Shown here: piece by piece, positions 16,613 to 23,249 of the stretch
Layout of the letters: every line of letters starts with the position of its first letter
How positions within the stretch are numbered: the first letter of the stretch is position 1
Made by a program: the position numbers and the translations under genes
Notes under the pieces: generated by a model
Database searches by the model: none
The model's input: only the letters and a program-made list of their open reading frames with translations
Told to the model about the DNA's origin: nothing
Assembly: GCA_016463775.1 (NCBI GenBank)
Contig: JAEMQQ010000016.1
Coordinates: forward strand, 1-34,554
Reading direction: 5' to 3'
DNA: 34,554 nt
Source of the DNA: Ilumatobacteraceae bacterium
GTDB taxonomy: Bacteria; Actinomycetota; Acidimicrobiia; Acidimicrobiales; Ilumatobacteraceae

Positions 16613-18184
16613 ATGTCCGCTGTTGAACTCGAGCCTGGGTTCATCGGCGACCGATACCGACTTGAACGCCACATTGCGCGTGGGGGAATGGCCGAAGTGT
16701 GGCTCGGCCACGACACGTTCCTTGACCGCCAAGTGGCAATCAAGGTACTGAAGCGCCACATCGCCCGCGACGAAACGGCGATCGAGCGATTCCGCCGCGA
16801 GGCACTCGCTTGCGCCGGGCTGAATCATCCGAACATCGTCGCGGTGTACGACTCGTTCGCCCACGACGGGTACCAGGTGGTGGTGATGCAATACGTGCAG
16901 GGCCGCAGCCTGCGTGATTTGCTCGACAAAAAGAAAAAGTTGACACCGGGATTGTCGATCATGATGGGCGCTGCGATTGCCGCTGCCCTCGATGCCACTC
17001 ACCAACACGGCTACATCCACCGCGATGTCAAGCCGGGCAACATCCTCGTGCGGCCCGACGGTCACTTCCTGCTGGCTGATTTTGGTATCGCCAAGGCACT
17101 CCATGCCTCCGAGGGCAGCGACCTCACGAGCGACAACATCATGATGGGCACGGCGAAATATTTGTCGCCGGAAATCGTGCGTGGCAAACCCCTCGATGGT
17201 CGCGCCGACCTGTACAGCCTCGGCCTCGTGTTGTACGAATGTCTCTCTGGAAAAGTGCCGTTTCTCAGCGATAATGATGCCGATACGGCACTGGCCCGCC
17301 TGCAGCGGGAACCCACCGACTTGGCGCATCTACGCCCCACACTGTCACCTCGCCTCGTGCGGGTCGTGCACAAATTGCTCGCCCGCAACCCCGACCATCG
17401 CTACCAAACGGGTGAAGAAACCCGCCTGGCGTTGCTCGCCGCCTTGCGCGATGAGCGAGACGACCACACCAACATGACTCCCCCGACCGGTCAACGGGTC
17501 GTACTCGAACGCACCAGTCCTGCCGCACGACCGCCGGAGCGCCGCACCCTGCGACTAGGAAATGCATCCGGTATCGGTGGATTTTTTCGCACCACCACCG
17601 CCCGACTGCTCCTCGCCACGTTGGTGCTCACCGGTCTCGTCATCACCGCCGTTATGCGCACCAACGACCCCGACAATGTGGTCATCCCGGCCGACATCGC
17701 CCCTGCCGTCGACTCACCATTGCCCAGCGGGCCAGCCACGATCATGGCGATCAATTCTTTCGACCCCAACGGTGACGACGGGGTGGAAAACGAAGAGCTC
17801 ATCGGGGTGCTCATCGATAAAAATCCACGCAGCGCGTGGGCCACATCGTGTTACGCCGACAAATTTTTCGGCGCAAAGGAACATGTCGGTGTGCTCGTCA
17901 CCTTGTCGGGTGCCGGGACGGGGGCTTTGCGCGTGAACTTTGCCAACGGGCCGTGGGGAGCAGAAATCTATGGCACGGCGACGACGCCGCCATCTGGTTT
18001 TGACGGATGGGGTGCGCCGCTCGCAACGGAATACCGCACGCGTGGTGAAATCGTGAAGTTTTCCGTCACAGCACCCGTCACACATTTGCTCATCGTGTTG
18101 ACCGAGATCGGCAAGAGTGCAGCATGTTCGAGCACGAATCCATTTCAAGCGCGTATCAACGAGGTGGCATTCCTTCCGGCGTAA
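16613..18184 (+). CDS. Transmembrane Ser/Thr protein kinase with MurJ-type extracellular domain
   Basis: This 523-residue protein has a cytoplasmic Hanks-type kinase domain (about 14-282). Catalytic residues look intact: glycine loop ARGGMAEV, Lys44 in VAIK, HRDVKPGN at 136-143, DFG at 156-158, SPE at 185-187. A Pro/Arg-rich juxtamembrane region and one transmembrane helix (about 328-347) follow. The extracellular ~150 residues have no PASTA repeats. Instead they read as a single beta domain with SFDPNGDDG...NPRSAWATSCY and HVGVLVTLSGAGTGALRVNF. This resembles the galactose-binding-like domain at the C-terminus of mycobacterial MurJ/MviN (Rv3910). C413 and C505 may form a disulfide. It occupies roughly the locus of murJ. 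Kinase assignment is firm; the domain likeness is recalled, not computed. Confidence 0.9.
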   Translation: MSAVELEPGFIGDRYRLERHIARGGMAEVWLGHDTFLDRQVAIKVLKRHIARDETAIERFRREALACAGLNHPNIVAVYDSFAHDGYQVVVMQYVQGRSLRDLLDKKKKLTPGLSIMMGAAIAAALDATHQHGYIHRDVKPGNILVRPDGHFLLADFGIAKALHASEGSDLTSDNIMMGTAKYLSPEIVRGKPLDGRADLYSLGLVLYECLSGKVPFLSDNDADTALARLQREPTDLAHLRPTLSPRLVRVVHKLLARNPDHRYQTGEETRLALLAALRDERDDHTNMTPPTGQRVVLERTSPAARPPERRTLRLGNASGIGGFFRTTTARLLLATLVLTGLVITAVMRTNDPDNVVIPADIAPAVDSPLPSGPATIMAINSFDPNGDDGVENEELIGVLIDKNPRSAWATSCYADKFFGAKEHVGVLVTLSGAGTGALRVNFANGPWGAEIYGTATTPPSGFDGWGAPLATEYRTRGEIVKFSVTAPVTHLLIVLTEIGKSAACSSTNPFQARINEVAFLPA

Positions 18185-18197
18185 CTCGTCCCAGCGT

Positions 18198-18203
18198 TAG
18201 CCT
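18198..18203 (+). promoter_or_regulatory. -10 hexamer TAGCCT, leaderless start
   Basis: TAGCCT ends exactly 6 nt before GTG 18210, with no Shine-Dalgarno sequence. It probably drives the membrane protein-trxB unit. Confidence 0.6.
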
Positions 18204-18209
18204 GACCTC

Positions 18210-18560
18210 GTGGTTACCAATCCGCTCAGTGATCCTGAGTTTCCGCGCAAGACCGTCGATCTCATCGACCGGGTCGTGGGCGCCGTGCGCGATCGCACCA
18301 CCAAGCCAATCGTTGCACTCACCCGTGGCATCGTCTTTGGCTCACTGATCGCCGTGGTCTCCATCGCGTTGGTGACGCTGTTGCTCATCGCCATCATGCG
18401 CGGTGCACAAGAACTATTCGAGTTGGCACTCAGCGAACGGCGCTCGGTTTGGGCCTCGTACTTTGTCGTCGGTGGGGCGTTTATCCTCGTAGGGGCATTG
18501 CTGATGCGCGCCCGTCATTCCGACCGTTCCAACCATTCCGACCTGAAAGACCACTCATGA
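18210..18560 (+). CDS. Two-helix membrane protein of unknown function
   Basis: This 116-residue protein has a soluble N-terminus (PLSDPEFPRKTVDLIDRVVGAVRDRTTK). Two long hydrophobic segments follow (GIVFGSLIAVVSIALVTLLL near residues 40-59 and YFVVGGAFILVGALLM near 83-98), then a His/Ser/Asp-rich tail (HSDRSNHSDLKDHS). It resembles small actinobacterial proteins often auto-named holin-X or phage holin, but there is no phage context here. Its stop overlaps the trxB start (ATGA), so the two are cotranscribed and probably translationally coupled. Start GTG 18210 is supported by a leaderless-type -10 exactly 6 nt upstream. I propose no function. Confidence 0.75.
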   Translation: MVTNPLSDPEFPRKTVDLIDRVVGAVRDRTTKPIVALTRGIVFGSLIAVVSIALVTLLLIAIMRGAQELFELALSERRSVWASYFVVGGAFILVGALLMRARHSDRSNHSDLKDHS

Positions 18561-19522
18561 CGCTTCATCCCCATCGCCAAGTCATCATCATTGGTTCAGG
18601 CCCGGCCGGGCTCACCGCAGCGGTCTATGCAGCGCGTGCCTCCCTCGCCCCGTTGGTGATTGAGGGTGAGCCGTCGTCGAGTTCGGATCAACCAGGCGGC
18701 CAGCTCATGCTCACCACCGAGGTAGAAAACTTCCCCGGGTTTCCCGAAGGCGTTCAAGGCCCGGAATTGATGCAGCGCATGCGCGACCAGGCAGCCCGCT
18801 TTGGTGCCGAGTACATCACCGAAAAGGCGACGAAAATCGATTTTTCGGCCCACCCGCATCGTGTCTGGGTGCGCGACGACGAATACAGCGCCGACGTCAT
18901 CATCGTGAGCACCGGCGCGCGTTCGTTGATGCTCGGCCTGCCCAACGAGACATCACTGATCGGCCATGGTGTCTCGACGTGTGCGACCTGTGACGGTTTC
19001 TTCTTTCGCGGCCAAGAAATCGTCGTCATCGGCGGCGGTGACTCGGCGATCGAGGAAGCCACCTTCCTCACCAAGTTCGCCTCCAAGGTCACCATCATTC
19101 ATCGACGCGACAAGTTCCGTGCGTCAAAAATCATGCAGCAGCGTGCCCTCAGCAACCCGAAAATCGCCGTGCGGTGGAATGCCCAAGTCACCCGTTTGAT
19201 TGGCGAGGCGAAACTCACCGCAGTCGAGGTCACCGACACGATCACCGGCGCCACCGAAACACTGCAGGTTGGCGGGCTGTTCGTGGCGATTGGTCACCGA
19301 CCGAACACCGATCTGTTCGCCGATGTTCTCGACCGGGACGAAACCGGTTATCTCATCACCGAACGTGGTTCCACGCGTACCAACATCCCCGGTGTCTTTG
19401 CCTGTGGCGACGTACAAGACCACACGTACCGACAAGCAATCACCGCCGCTGGTTCTGGTTGCATGGCGGCGATCGACGCCGAACGCTGGCTCGAACACCG
19501 GCACGCCACAGCGAACAAGTAG
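18557..19522 (+). CDS. trxB: Thioredoxin-disulfide reductase
   Basis: This 321-residue flavoprotein transfers electrons from NADPH to thioredoxin. The FAD-binding motif is IIGSGPAGLTAAVYAARA at residues 11-28. The redox-active pair is CATC at 142-145, and the NADPH motif GGGDSAIEEATFL follows. The C-terminal FAD motif is GVFACGDVQDHTYRQAITAAGSG. Length and motif order match low-molecular-weight TrxR. ATG 18557 is chosen because it overlaps the preceding stop and gives a normal N-terminus; the frame stays open upstream but without family similarity. trxA starts 11 nt after its stop. Confidence 0.97.
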   Translation: MTLHPHRQVIIIGSGPAGLTAAVYAARASLAPLVIEGEPSSSSDQPGGQLMLTTEVENFPGFPEGVQGPELMQRMRDQAARFGAEYITEKATKIDFSAHPHRVWVRDDEYSADVIIVSTGARSLMLGLPNETSLIGHGVSTCATCDGFFFRGQEIVVIGGGDSAIEEATFLTKFASKVTIIHRRDKFRASKIMQQRALSNPKIAVRWNAQVTRLIGEAKLTAVEVTDTITGATETLQVGGLFVAIGHRPNTDLFADVLDRDETGYLITERGSTRTNIPGVFACGDVQDHTYRQAITAAGSGCMAAIDAERWLEHRHATANK

Positions 19523-19525
19523 CGT
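19520..19525 (+). promoter_or_regulatory. -10 hexamer TAGCGT, leaderless start of trxA
   Basis: TAGCGT ends 7 nt before ATG 19533 and overlaps the TAG stop codon of trxB. There is no Shine-Dalgarno sequence, so trxA may have its own leaderless promoter as well as read-through from trxB. Confidence 0.55.
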
Positions 19526-19532
19526 TCCCGTC

Positions 19533-19862
19533 ATGGCCGACAACGTCGTTACTCTCACCACTGCAAATTTCGACGAAACGATTCGTTCAGCCGACACCCC
19601 GGTATTGGTCGACTTCTGGGCCGAGTGGTGTGGGCCGTGCAAACAAATTGATCCGATCATCCGCGAAATCGCCACCGAAAAAGCCGGGCTGCTCACCGTG
19701 GCGAAACTCAACGTCGACGATCACGGTGACATCGCACAGCGCTTCAACGTGATGAGTATCCCGACGATGATCGTGTTCAAAAACGGTGAAGCGGTGGGAC
19801 GTTTCGTGGGCGCCCGTGGTAAATCGGCGCTACTCAGCGACCTCGCCGAACATCTCCAGTAA
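19533..19862 (+). CDS. trxA: Thioredoxin
   Basis: This 109-residue thioredoxin has active site WCGPC at 32-36 within VLVDFWAEWCGPCKQIDP. The cis-proline segment is FNVMSIPTMIVFKNGE, and the C-terminal helix is FVGARGKSALLSDLAEHL. All are standard for the family, and the length is normal. ATG 19533 gives the canonical start; a longer open frame from 19200 lies inside trxB and is not the start. It reduces protein disulfides in the cytoplasm and is recycled by TrxB, encoded directly upstream. It is convergent with parB across a 141-bp gap that holds DnaA-box-like sites and a hairpin. Confidence 0.97.
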   Translation: MADNVVTLTTANFDETIRSADTPVLVDFWAEWCGPCKQIDPIIREIATEKAGLLTVAKLNVDDHGDIAQRFNVMSIPTMIVFKNGEAVGRFVGARGKSALLSDLAEHLQ

Positions 19863-19873
19863 TTCGTCGTTGC

Positions 19874-19945
19874 TGTCCCCAACCACGCGGGTTATCCCCA
19901 GTGAGTCCCTGCTGTATCCCCAGGGATATCCACAGCTTGGGGACA
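19874..19945. repeat. Array of DnaA-box-like 9-mers with nested inverted repeats
   Basis: Within 72 bp are TGTCCCCAA (19874-19882), TTATCCCCA (19892-19900), GTATCCCCA (19914-19922), ATATCCACA (19926-19934) and TTGGGGACA (19937-19945). The first and last are a perfect 9-bp inverted repeat. TATCCC-CA-GGGATA is a palindrome at the centre. Each 9-mer differs by one or two bases from TTATCCACA. Confidence 0.5.
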
Positions 19946-19963
19946 CCATCAGGATGAGGTAGA

Positions 19964-19984
19964 CCCTCAACTACCACTTGAGGG
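19964..19984. terminator. Terminator hairpin between convergent trxA and parB
   Basis: CCCTCAA (19964-19970), a 7-nt loop and TTGAGGG (19978-19984) form a perfect 7-bp stem in the convergent gap. It could serve both strands. No U-tract is present. Confidence 0.6.
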
Positions 19985-20003
19985 CTCAGTAACCCCAATG
20001 TTT

Positions 20004-20882
20004 CTAGGGCCGTGGCGCCCCGAGGATGGTGCGGGCAATGCGCTCCAAATCTGCCAGATCGGCAAACTCGATGCTCAGTCTGCCGCGGTGTGATGACGTT
20101 GGTACGTTGACTTCGACTCGCGTCGATAGGTGTTCGGCCACGAGATGGGCGACATCGGCCAACGCCGGATCACTGGTCACTTGGTGTTGCTTACTCCCCC
20201 GCTTCCTCCGTTGTGTTGTACCAGAAGTGGTAATAAGAGTTTCGGTTGCGCGCACCGACAAGCCTTCGCGAACGATTCGTTGGGCCAATCGTTCTTGCTG
20301 TGCACGATCGGTGATGCTCAACAACACTTTGGCGTGACCAGCCGACAATCGCCGATCGGCAATCAGTTGCTGCACCGACGCCGGAAGGGCGAGCAATCGA
20401 ATCGAGTTGCTGATCGTTGCCCGATTTTTCCCGACACGGGTGGCCAGTTGATCATGTGTGAGACGAAAATCTTCGAGGAGTTGCTGGTACGCAGCTGCTT
20501 CTTCAAGCGGACCAAGATCTTCACGATGAATATTTTCGATCAGCGCTTGCTCAGCAGAACCAGCGTCTGATGTGTCGCGAGTAATCACTGGCACGTGGGT
20601 GAGCCCGGCGCGCTGCGCGGCTTTAAGTCGGCGTTCGCCGGCGATCAGTTGATACACACCAGGCCGCAGTGTTCGCACCAGAAGCGGCTGCAGCACACCG
20701 ACAGCACGAATCGACGCAGCCAATTCGCTGAGGGTGTCGTCAGCAAGATGGGTGCGCGGCTGATACGGGTTCACCTCCACCGCAGTAATCAACACCTCGA
20801 GCAGACCACTTGCCGTGGGTGGGGTGTCTCCCCCACTTGGAATGAGGGCGTTGAGCCCCTTGCCTGTCTTAAGCCCGGCCAT
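20004..20882 (-). CDS. parB: Chromosome partitioning protein ParB
   Basis: This 292-residue ParB/Spo0J binds parS and spreads along DNA as a CTP-dependent clamp. The N-terminal start MAGLKTGKGLNALIP is the conserved ParA-contact segment. The CTP-binding motif is LIAGERRLKAAQRAGLTHVPVI. ENIHREDLGPLEEAAAYQQL and the helix-turn-helix TRVGKNRATISNSIRLLALP follow, with a C-terminal dimer domain ending in LERIARTILG. ATG 20882 is chosen because family similarity begins there; it overlaps the parA 3' end by 14 nt, which implies coupled translation. A perfect parS lies about 840 bp away at 21725-21738. Confidence 0.97.
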   Translation of the reverse strand: MAGLKTGKGLNALIPSGGDTPPTASGLLEVLITAVEVNPYQPRTHLADDTLSELAASIRAVGVLQPLLVRTLRPGVYQLIAGERRLKAAQRAGLTHVPVITRDTSDAGSAEQALIENIHREDLGPLEEAAAYQQLLEDFRLTHDQLATRVGKNRATISNSIRLLALPASVQQLIADRRLSAGHAKVLLSITDRAQQERLAQRIVREGLSVRATETLITTSGTTQRRKRGSKQHQVTSDPALADVAHLVAEHLSTRVEVNVPTSSHRGRLSIEFADLADLERIARTILGAPRP

Positions 20883-21645
20883 GGACCACCTCCTGTGCTG
20901 CTGCGATGTACGCCTTGGCCCCCGAGCTATTGGGTTCCAACACGACTGCGGGCTGACCATGGCTGGGCGATTCGGCAATTTTCACGTTGCGGGGAATCAC
21001 GCTGCGCAACACTTTGTCGCCAAAGTGTTCTCGGACTTCACTCACGACATCGGCCGACAGTTTCGTGCGACTGTCGTACATCTGACACAAAATCGTGCTG
21101 ACATGCAGTCGGGGATTGAGGTTTTTGTTCACCAGTTCAATGTTGCGCAGCAACTGGGCCAAGCCCTCGAGGGCGTAATACTCACATTGCACGGGCACCA
21201 GCACTTCTTGGGCGGCAGTCAGGGCATTGACCGTCAACAACCCCAATGACGGCGGGCAATCGATGAAGACGTAGTCGAAATCAGCCACCACATGCTCGAG
21301 GGCTTTCTGCAGGCGTGTTTCGCGACCCATCATTGGCACCAGTTCGATCTCTGCTCCGGCGAGATCGAGGTTGGCAGGCACCACAAACAACCCTTTCACA
21401 GCGCTGGACTGCAACACATCGTCAATCGGGGTGTCGTGCAGCAGCACGTCATACACACTGCGCTCCAGCGAGCGGATGTTAATTCCGAGGCCGGTTGAGG
21501 CATTTCCTTGCGGATCAAGGTCCACCACCAGCACGCGGTGGCCGAGCAGGGCAATGCTCGCCGACAGATTAACCACCGTAGTGGTCTTGCCAACACCGCC
21601 TTTTTGGTTGGCAACCGCCAAAATACGAGGGGTGGGGGAGTTCAC
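20869..21645 (-). CDS. parA: Chromosome partitioning ATPase ParA (Soj)
   Basis: This 258-residue ParA ATPase moves the ParB-parS complex of the replicated origin. The deviant Walker A is ILAVANQKGGVGKTTTVVNL near residues 7-26, the Walker A' region is LVVDLDPQGNASTGLGI, and Walker B is YVFIDCPPSLGLLTVNAL. The start is GTG 21645: it is preceded by GGGAG and by a TACCGT hexamer 6 nt upstream, and ParA similarity begins there. The open frame continues 49 codons further into the rsmG region without similarity. parA and parB overlap by 14 nt. Confidence 0.97.
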   Translation of the reverse strand: MNSPTPRILAVANQKGGVGKTTTVVNLSASIALLGHRVLVVDLDPQGNASTGLGINIRSLERSVYDVLLHDTPIDDVLQSSAVKGLFVVPANLDLAGAEIELVPMMGRETRLQKALEHVVADFDYVFIDCPPSLGLLTVNALTAAQEVLVPVQCEYYALEGLAQLLRNIELVNKNLNPRLHVSTILCQMYDSRTKLSADVVSEVREHFGDKVLRSVIPRNVKIAESPSHGQPAVVLEPNSSGAKAYIAAAQEVVHGRA

Positions 21646-21651
21646 CTCCCT

Positions 21652-21657
21652 ACGGTA
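21652..21657 (-). promoter_or_regulatory. -10-like TACCGT for parA
   Basis: Minus-strand TACCGT ends 6 nt before GTG 21645. The six intervening bases (AGGGAG) could also serve as a Shine-Dalgarno sequence for a longer transcript, so both leadered and leaderless translation are possible. Confidence 0.5.
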
Positions 21658-21710
21658 CCCGAGGGGTGCGTGACGACCAGGCGATGCCCAGTCGTGCCGA
21701 TCCCAGGTGC

Positions 21711-22277
21711 TCAGGTGCCTGCTTGTTCCACGTGGAACCGAACCACCGGCCCGCACCGCTCGGGGGCACTCAGCCCAAGCGACCGCACCCACTCCGTCTC
21801 CCAGCGTGATGCCTGGTCGGGTGGGGGCTCACTAATGACCACCCAGCCACCGACTCGGGCGAGGCGGGCTGCAATGCGCAGGGTCGACATCGGCTCAGCA
21901 AAGCCGCGGGCGACCACAGCGTCATAGCGACCCTGTTGGCTGGGGTCGTTACTCAACTGCTCGGCGTCAGCCTCGACGGCGTGCACTCGGTCTGTCCAGC
22001 CCAGGACGGTCACTGCCCGACGTAGCGCATCCACCCTGGTCGTGCGCCGGTCTACCAAGGTGACCCGCACAAGGGGTCGATCGAGGGCAATCACGAGGCC
22101 TGGCACCCCGGCGCCCGAGCCCAGATCAAGCACTGACGCCACCTCAGTCTCCAGGGCAGCGACAAACCCCCGGGCGTGGGCGAGCACGTCTGCGATGGGT
22201 CGTGCCCCAAGGGCACCCTCCACCTGGGCGCGGTGCAGAATATCGCTCAGCATCGCCTCGCTGGGGTTCACCGCCAC
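21711..22277 (-). CDS. rsmG: 16S rRNA (guanine-N7)-methyltransferase RsmG
   Basis: This 188-residue methyltransferase modifies G527 (E. coli numbering) of 16S rRNA using S-adenosylmethionine. Motif I is SVLDLGSGAGVPGLVIAL, followed by VTLVDRRTTRVDALRRAV and DAVVARGFAEPMSTL, all typical of RsmG/GidB. It is somewhat shorter at the N-terminus than the 207-residue E. coli enzyme. The start is GTG 22277 with TACGCT 6 nt upstream; a second in-frame GTG lies two codons later. The codons for FHVEQ near the C-terminus form the core of a perfect parS site. Loss of rsmG gives low-level streptomycin resistance in other bacteria; this copy looks intact. Confidence 0.95.
   Translation of the reverse strand: MAVNPSEAMLSDILHRAQVEGALGARPIADVLAHARGFVAALETEVASVLDLGSGAGVPGLVIALDRPLVRVTLVDRRTTRVDALRRAVTVLGWTDRVHAVEADAEQLSNDPSQQGRYDAVVARGFAEPMSTLRIAARLARVGGWVVISEPPPDQASRWETEWVRSLGLSAPERCGPVVRFHVEQAGT
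21725..21738. other. parS: parS centromere site inside rsmG
   Basis: GTTCCACGTGGAAC is a perfect 14-bp palindrome, close to the bacterial parS consensus (GTTTCACGTGAAAC; two symmetric substitutions). It lies in the last codons of rsmG, 80 bp upstream of parA and about 3.6 kb from dnaA, a usual place for ParB loading. Confidence 0.85.
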
Positions 22278-22283
22278 CGCCCC

Positions 22284-22289
22284 AGCGTA
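22284..22289 (-). promoter_or_regulatory. -10 hexamer TACGCT, leaderless start of rsmG
   Basis: Minus-strand TACGCT ends 6 nt before GTG 22277, in the 41-bp gap after jag. No Shine-Dalgarno sequence is present. It may start an rsmG-parA-parB unit separate from jag. Confidence 0.55.
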
Positions 22290-22318
22290 GGGGAGGCTCG
22301 CAGGTCAACGTTCGGTGA

Positions 22319-23158
22319 TTAGGCGCCGGGAGCGCGAGACACCACGACCCGTCGGAACGGATCATCACCTTCGGATTGGGTGACCACGCCATCGACCGTG
22401 GCGAGGGTGTCGTGCACGATCTTGCGATCAGCCGAGTTCATCGGCTCCAATATGCGTGGGGTGCCCGATTCGATGACATCACTCGCCACTTTGGTGGCAA
22501 ATCGACCCAAAGCGTCCTTGCGACGTTGGCGATAGCCACCAACGTCAATGCGCAGGCGGGTGTCATGGTCGCCGAGACGGCGCTGGCTCACCACTCGGGT
22601 GATGTCCTGTAATTGTGTGAGGGTCAGCCCGCGTGCGCCAACGAATGTGGTCAGTTGCTCACCCTGGACCGACATTTCGATGTCATCGCCCGAAATCGTG
22701 GACTCCACTTTGACCGGCAATTCAGCAGCAGCAAACAACCCTTCGAGGAATGTGGCTGCGGCGTCACGCACCGTGGTCACCGGCACCTTGGGGCCGTCAT
22801 TGCGGCGCCGACCATCATCGTCGTTGCCCGCCTCGGCATCACTGCGCTCCTCGCGGCGCACGCGCGGTGCCCGAGTTGGTGCACCGGCGTCGCGCTCACC
22901 GCTTCGACTCCGGCTGCGTGGACGCTCGGTGCGTCGAGCAGAACGCTCGCCGCCTCGTTCGCGTCGCGACGTATCGCGCACTGCCGTCGGTCGCACTCGC
23001 GCCCGCACCGTTGCTTCGCCGCGCAAACGACCGAACAAGCCTGGCTTTGGTTCTTCGACTACTTCGATTTCCGCATCCTCACCAGCCACCCCCAATTGAT
23101 CGAGTGCGAGTGATGTTGCATCTTCAACGGTTGCTGCGGTAATTGTGACCCATTCCAT
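22319..23158 (-). CDS. jag: Jag/KhpB RNA-binding protein
   Basis: This 279-residue protein begins with a Jag_N domain (MEWVTITAATVEDATSLALDQLGV, then PKPGLFGRLRGEATVRARV, residues 1-56). A long linker rich in Arg, Glu and Ser (about 57-125) is more extended than in firmicute homologues. A KH domain follows (FLEGLFAAAELPVKVES, VGARGLTLTQLQDITRVVSQRR), then an R3H domain with RKIVHDTL (Arg-x3-His) near residue 243. ATG 23158 is preceded by AAGGAG. KhpB binds small RNAs and mRNAs and affects cell elongation in other bacteria. It is downstream of yidC, the conserved arrangement; the yidC-jag gap is 91 bp and AT-rich. Confidence 0.93.
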   Translation of the reverse strand: MEWVTITAATVEDATSLALDQLGVAGEDAEIEVVEEPKPGLFGRLRGEATVRARVRPTAVRDTSRRERGGERSARRTERPRSRSRSGERDAGAPTRAPRVRREERSDAEAGNDDDGRRRNDGPKVPVTTVRDAAATFLEGLFAAAELPVKVESTISGDDIEMSVQGEQLTTFVGARGLTLTQLQDITRVVSQRRLGDHDTRLRIDVGGYRQRRKDALGRFATKVASDVIESGTPRILEPMNSADRKIVHDTLATVDGVVTQSEGDDPFRRVVVSRAPGA

Positions 23159-23249
23159 CTTGTTTTCTCCTTCGTGAGAATTATTCTTTGAACATCATTA
23201 TGTTGAATCGTGTTATAGGGGCAGTTGTGGTATTGCGTACATGTGTCGG

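Noticed and set aside
18210-18560. Holin or prophage remnant
   Set aside because: Two-helix proteins are often auto-named holin, but there are no other phage genes and the gene is coupled to trxB.
22548-23113. Overlapping plus-strand frames opposite jag
   Set aside because: They arise from the repetitive Arg-rich linker of jag; no independent evidence.
23159-23249. Possible regulatory hairpin in the jag-yidC gap
   Set aside because: The near-symmetric TTGAACAT...ATGTTGAA has mismatches and no clear promoter or terminator context; the 91-bp AT-rich gap is left unassigned.
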